42,814 bases of DNA from Carboxylicivirga sp. Its GTDB lineage: Bacteria > Bacteroidota > Bacteroidia > Bacteroidales > Marinilabiliaceae. A program made the position numbers and the translations under genes. Numbering within the stretch: position 1 is the stretch's first letter; each line of letters starts with the position of its first letter. The notes under the pieces were generated by a model that saw only the letters and a list, made by a program, of their open reading frames with translations, did no database searches and had not been told where the DNA came from. Shown piece after piece: positions 41,709 through 42,814 of this stretch. The DNA lies in contig JAOARW010000032.1 of NCBI GenBank assembly GCA_025210475.1, positions 1-42,814 on the forward strand. Direction: 5' to 3'.

Positions 41709-42557
41709 TTATTCAATAAAATCTCGTAATTCTCTTTTGCAGGCGCGCTGATTGCGGGGTTTTATTGGTAAATGATCTTGCTGTTTAAGGCGCTGGTATA
41801 AATCGTGGCACATCACAATGCCTTTGCCCAGTAACTCCTTTTTCTCCTTACGTGTAATGGACGACAGACAAGTGATTGGGTGCAGATTTTCCAGTTCGAT
41901 CCAGTCTTTCAGGTTACCTTTGGCGGGGTAATGCCAGCTAAGAAGCGTTAGTCCATAATCGCGACCAAATTTAATGGCATCTTCTGTAAAACGGGTATTG
42001 GTAATGATCCAGCCCTGTGTATTGGTTTCTTTCAGTTGATCATCGTAATCTCTTACGCGGCTAAGGTCATCAAAGCGTGAGCGGATATACATCGGTACTT
42101 TTACATTGGTTTTGGTACCTTGATAATTATGAAATTTACACTCAACAAAGATGTGTTTGTGCTGTGTGGTTGCCACCACGTCAATTTCGTGCCGCACGCT
42201 GTAGCCATTTACGAGTTTGCCAACTTCCACGTTAAATCCGCGAGCTTTAAACAGTTCGCCTACAAAATGCTCAAAAGGATATCCCGAAGGTCCTAATTGC
42301 ATCACAGCCTGTTTTAGTCGATAATTAACCGCCGTTTTTCGTTCCTGCTTTTGTAATATCCGGTAGGCCTTGGTATAAATATCGCTGGTAAGAATACCAT
42401 CGTAGAGTTCAAGGCTGATGGCCTGTAAAATCTGTTTGGCGAGTACTTCACTGGCACCTGATCGCATCAATGAGTCAATCAGTTTTTGGCCGTCGAAGTA
42501 AACCCGTTCGCCCGAAGCTTTTTGTATTAAATAATTTGAAAGTGCTTTCGTGTGCAT
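41709..42557 (-). CDS. ATP-cone protein with Mrr-like nuclease domain
   Basis: The product is 282 residues, no signal peptide. Residues 1-90 resemble an ATP-cone (GERVYFDGQKLIDSLMRSGA, LYDGILTSDIYTKAYRIL), a nucleotide-sensing unit. Residues about 93-215 are a restriction-endonuclease-like domain with FEHFVGELFKARGF, then D126 in RHEIDVVATT and E139-C-K141 in IFVECKFH, the D-(12)-ExK pattern of Mrr/PD-(D/E)XK enzymes. The tail (TRKEKKELLGKGIVMCHDL) resembles a helix-hairpin-helix. A role in DNA repair or modified-DNA cutting with nucleotide control is plausible; no methylase is adjacent. It converges with the PNGase F-like gene. Confidence 0.82.
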   Translation of the reverse strand: MHTKALSNYLIQKASGERVYFDGQKLIDSLMRSGASEVLAKQILQAISLELYDGILTSDIYTKAYRILQKQERKTAVNYRLKQAVMQLGPSGYPFEHFVGELFKARGFNVEVGKLVNGYSVRHEIDVVATTQHKHIFVECKFHNYQGTKTNVKVPMYIRSRFDDLSRVRDYDDQLKETNTQGWIITNTRFTEDAIKFGRDYGLTLLSWHYPAKGNLKDWIELENLHPITCLSSITRKEKKELLGKGIVMCHDLYQRLKQQDHLPIKPRNQRACKRELRDFIE

Positions 42558-42814
42558 CCCTGACTATTCCATCTGTTTGGAGTAAAGATATAGAAAAACA
42601 GGAAGCTTGAAACAAAGTTATGCCACTTTATTGGCTTGTGGTATTATACCAAATGAAACGACCATGCAAATTCAATTTTCACACAGTCTTACATGATTGA
42701 CAATCAAACTTCGCTTTAGATAACTTTGGTTATTAGATCATGCCTGAGCAAAGCCCGACTCCTCCTTGGACATTAGTCCATCACACAGTTTGGGTTGTGC
42801 GTTTAGTTGGAATA
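42558..42814. other. Right-edge region without a recognised gene
   Basis: These 257 bases upstream of the nuclease gene show no convincing coding region. A weak palindromic word (TGGACATTAGTCCA) lies at 42768-42781. The nuclease promoter should be near its left end. The window stops here. Confidence 0.4.

Noticed and set aside
1..42814. tRNA, rRNA or insertion sequence genes
   Set aside because: No cloverleaf, rRNA segment or transposase was recognised by reading; small RNA genes could still be missed.

Overview
The window looks like a chromosomal stretch from a Bacteroidota bacterium, probably of the class Bacteroidia. The order is inference only; a marine or sediment Marinilabiliales-type organism would fit. 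Signs of the phylum are an FtsK-LolA gene pair, a tetratricopeptide histidine kinase next to a LytTR regulator, a GLPGLI-like lipoprotein, an alpha-2-macroglobulin with an inserted SusC-type carboxypeptidase-regulatory/TonB-plug unit, -7 boxes of the TAnnTTTG type, and very few strong Shine-Dalgarno sequences.

Region 1 (1-5630) is the unusual part: an integron-like cassette array. Five small unrelated genes (the leftmost cut by the window edge) all lie on the minus strand. They are separated by four imperfect inverted repeats of about 135-200 bp that look like attC sites (135-331, 1184-1325, 1939-2119, 2692-2828). The arms differ from site to site, but each site pairs with itself and carries AAC/GTT triplets at its ends. 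The 9-10 bases at the start of every complete cassette are the exact complement of the outer 5' arm of that same cassette's own repeat, and this holds for all four complete cassettes with four different sequences. That is the signature left by integron-type excision and insertion. The array stops at a candidate attI site near 3488. Beyond it is a tyrosine recombinase (3744-5114), transcribed in the same direction as the cassettes, which appears to lack the extra domain of canonical IntI and has a long unfamiliar N-terminal region. A divergent zinc-ribbon protein (5252-5626) shares a palindromic intergenic region with it.

Region 2 (5680-25900) is mostly housekeeping and envelope functions: lolA and ftsK, a lipoprotein, carbamate kinase plus ornithine carbamoyltransferase (able to turn citrulline into ornithine and ATP), an OmpA-domain protein, two lipoproteins (one with collagen-like repeats), several periplasmic or membrane proteins of unknown function, a small beta-barrel, a LytS/LytTR-type two-component pair, and an S9 prolyl-oligopeptidase-type peptidase.

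Region 3 (26430-32315) is one very large alpha-2-macroglobulin-like protein. It keeps the CxEQ thioester motif and contains a carboxypeptidase-regulatory plus TonB-plug insertion. It is flanked by repeat-rich noncoding DNA.

Region 4 (32920-41546) runs on the plus strand: a GH13_8-type glycogen branching enzyme, a second GH13 enzyme, two MFS transporters, a YgjV/GNAT-like fusion, and a lipoprotein homologous to peptide-N-glycosidase F whose three catalytic acids are conserved at the reference spacing. An ATP-cone/Mrr-like nuclease on the minus strand ends the window. Related dispersed noncoding repeats occur at 9075, 32495, 32588 and 36658. No rRNA, tRNA, CRISPR array or insertion sequence was recognised.
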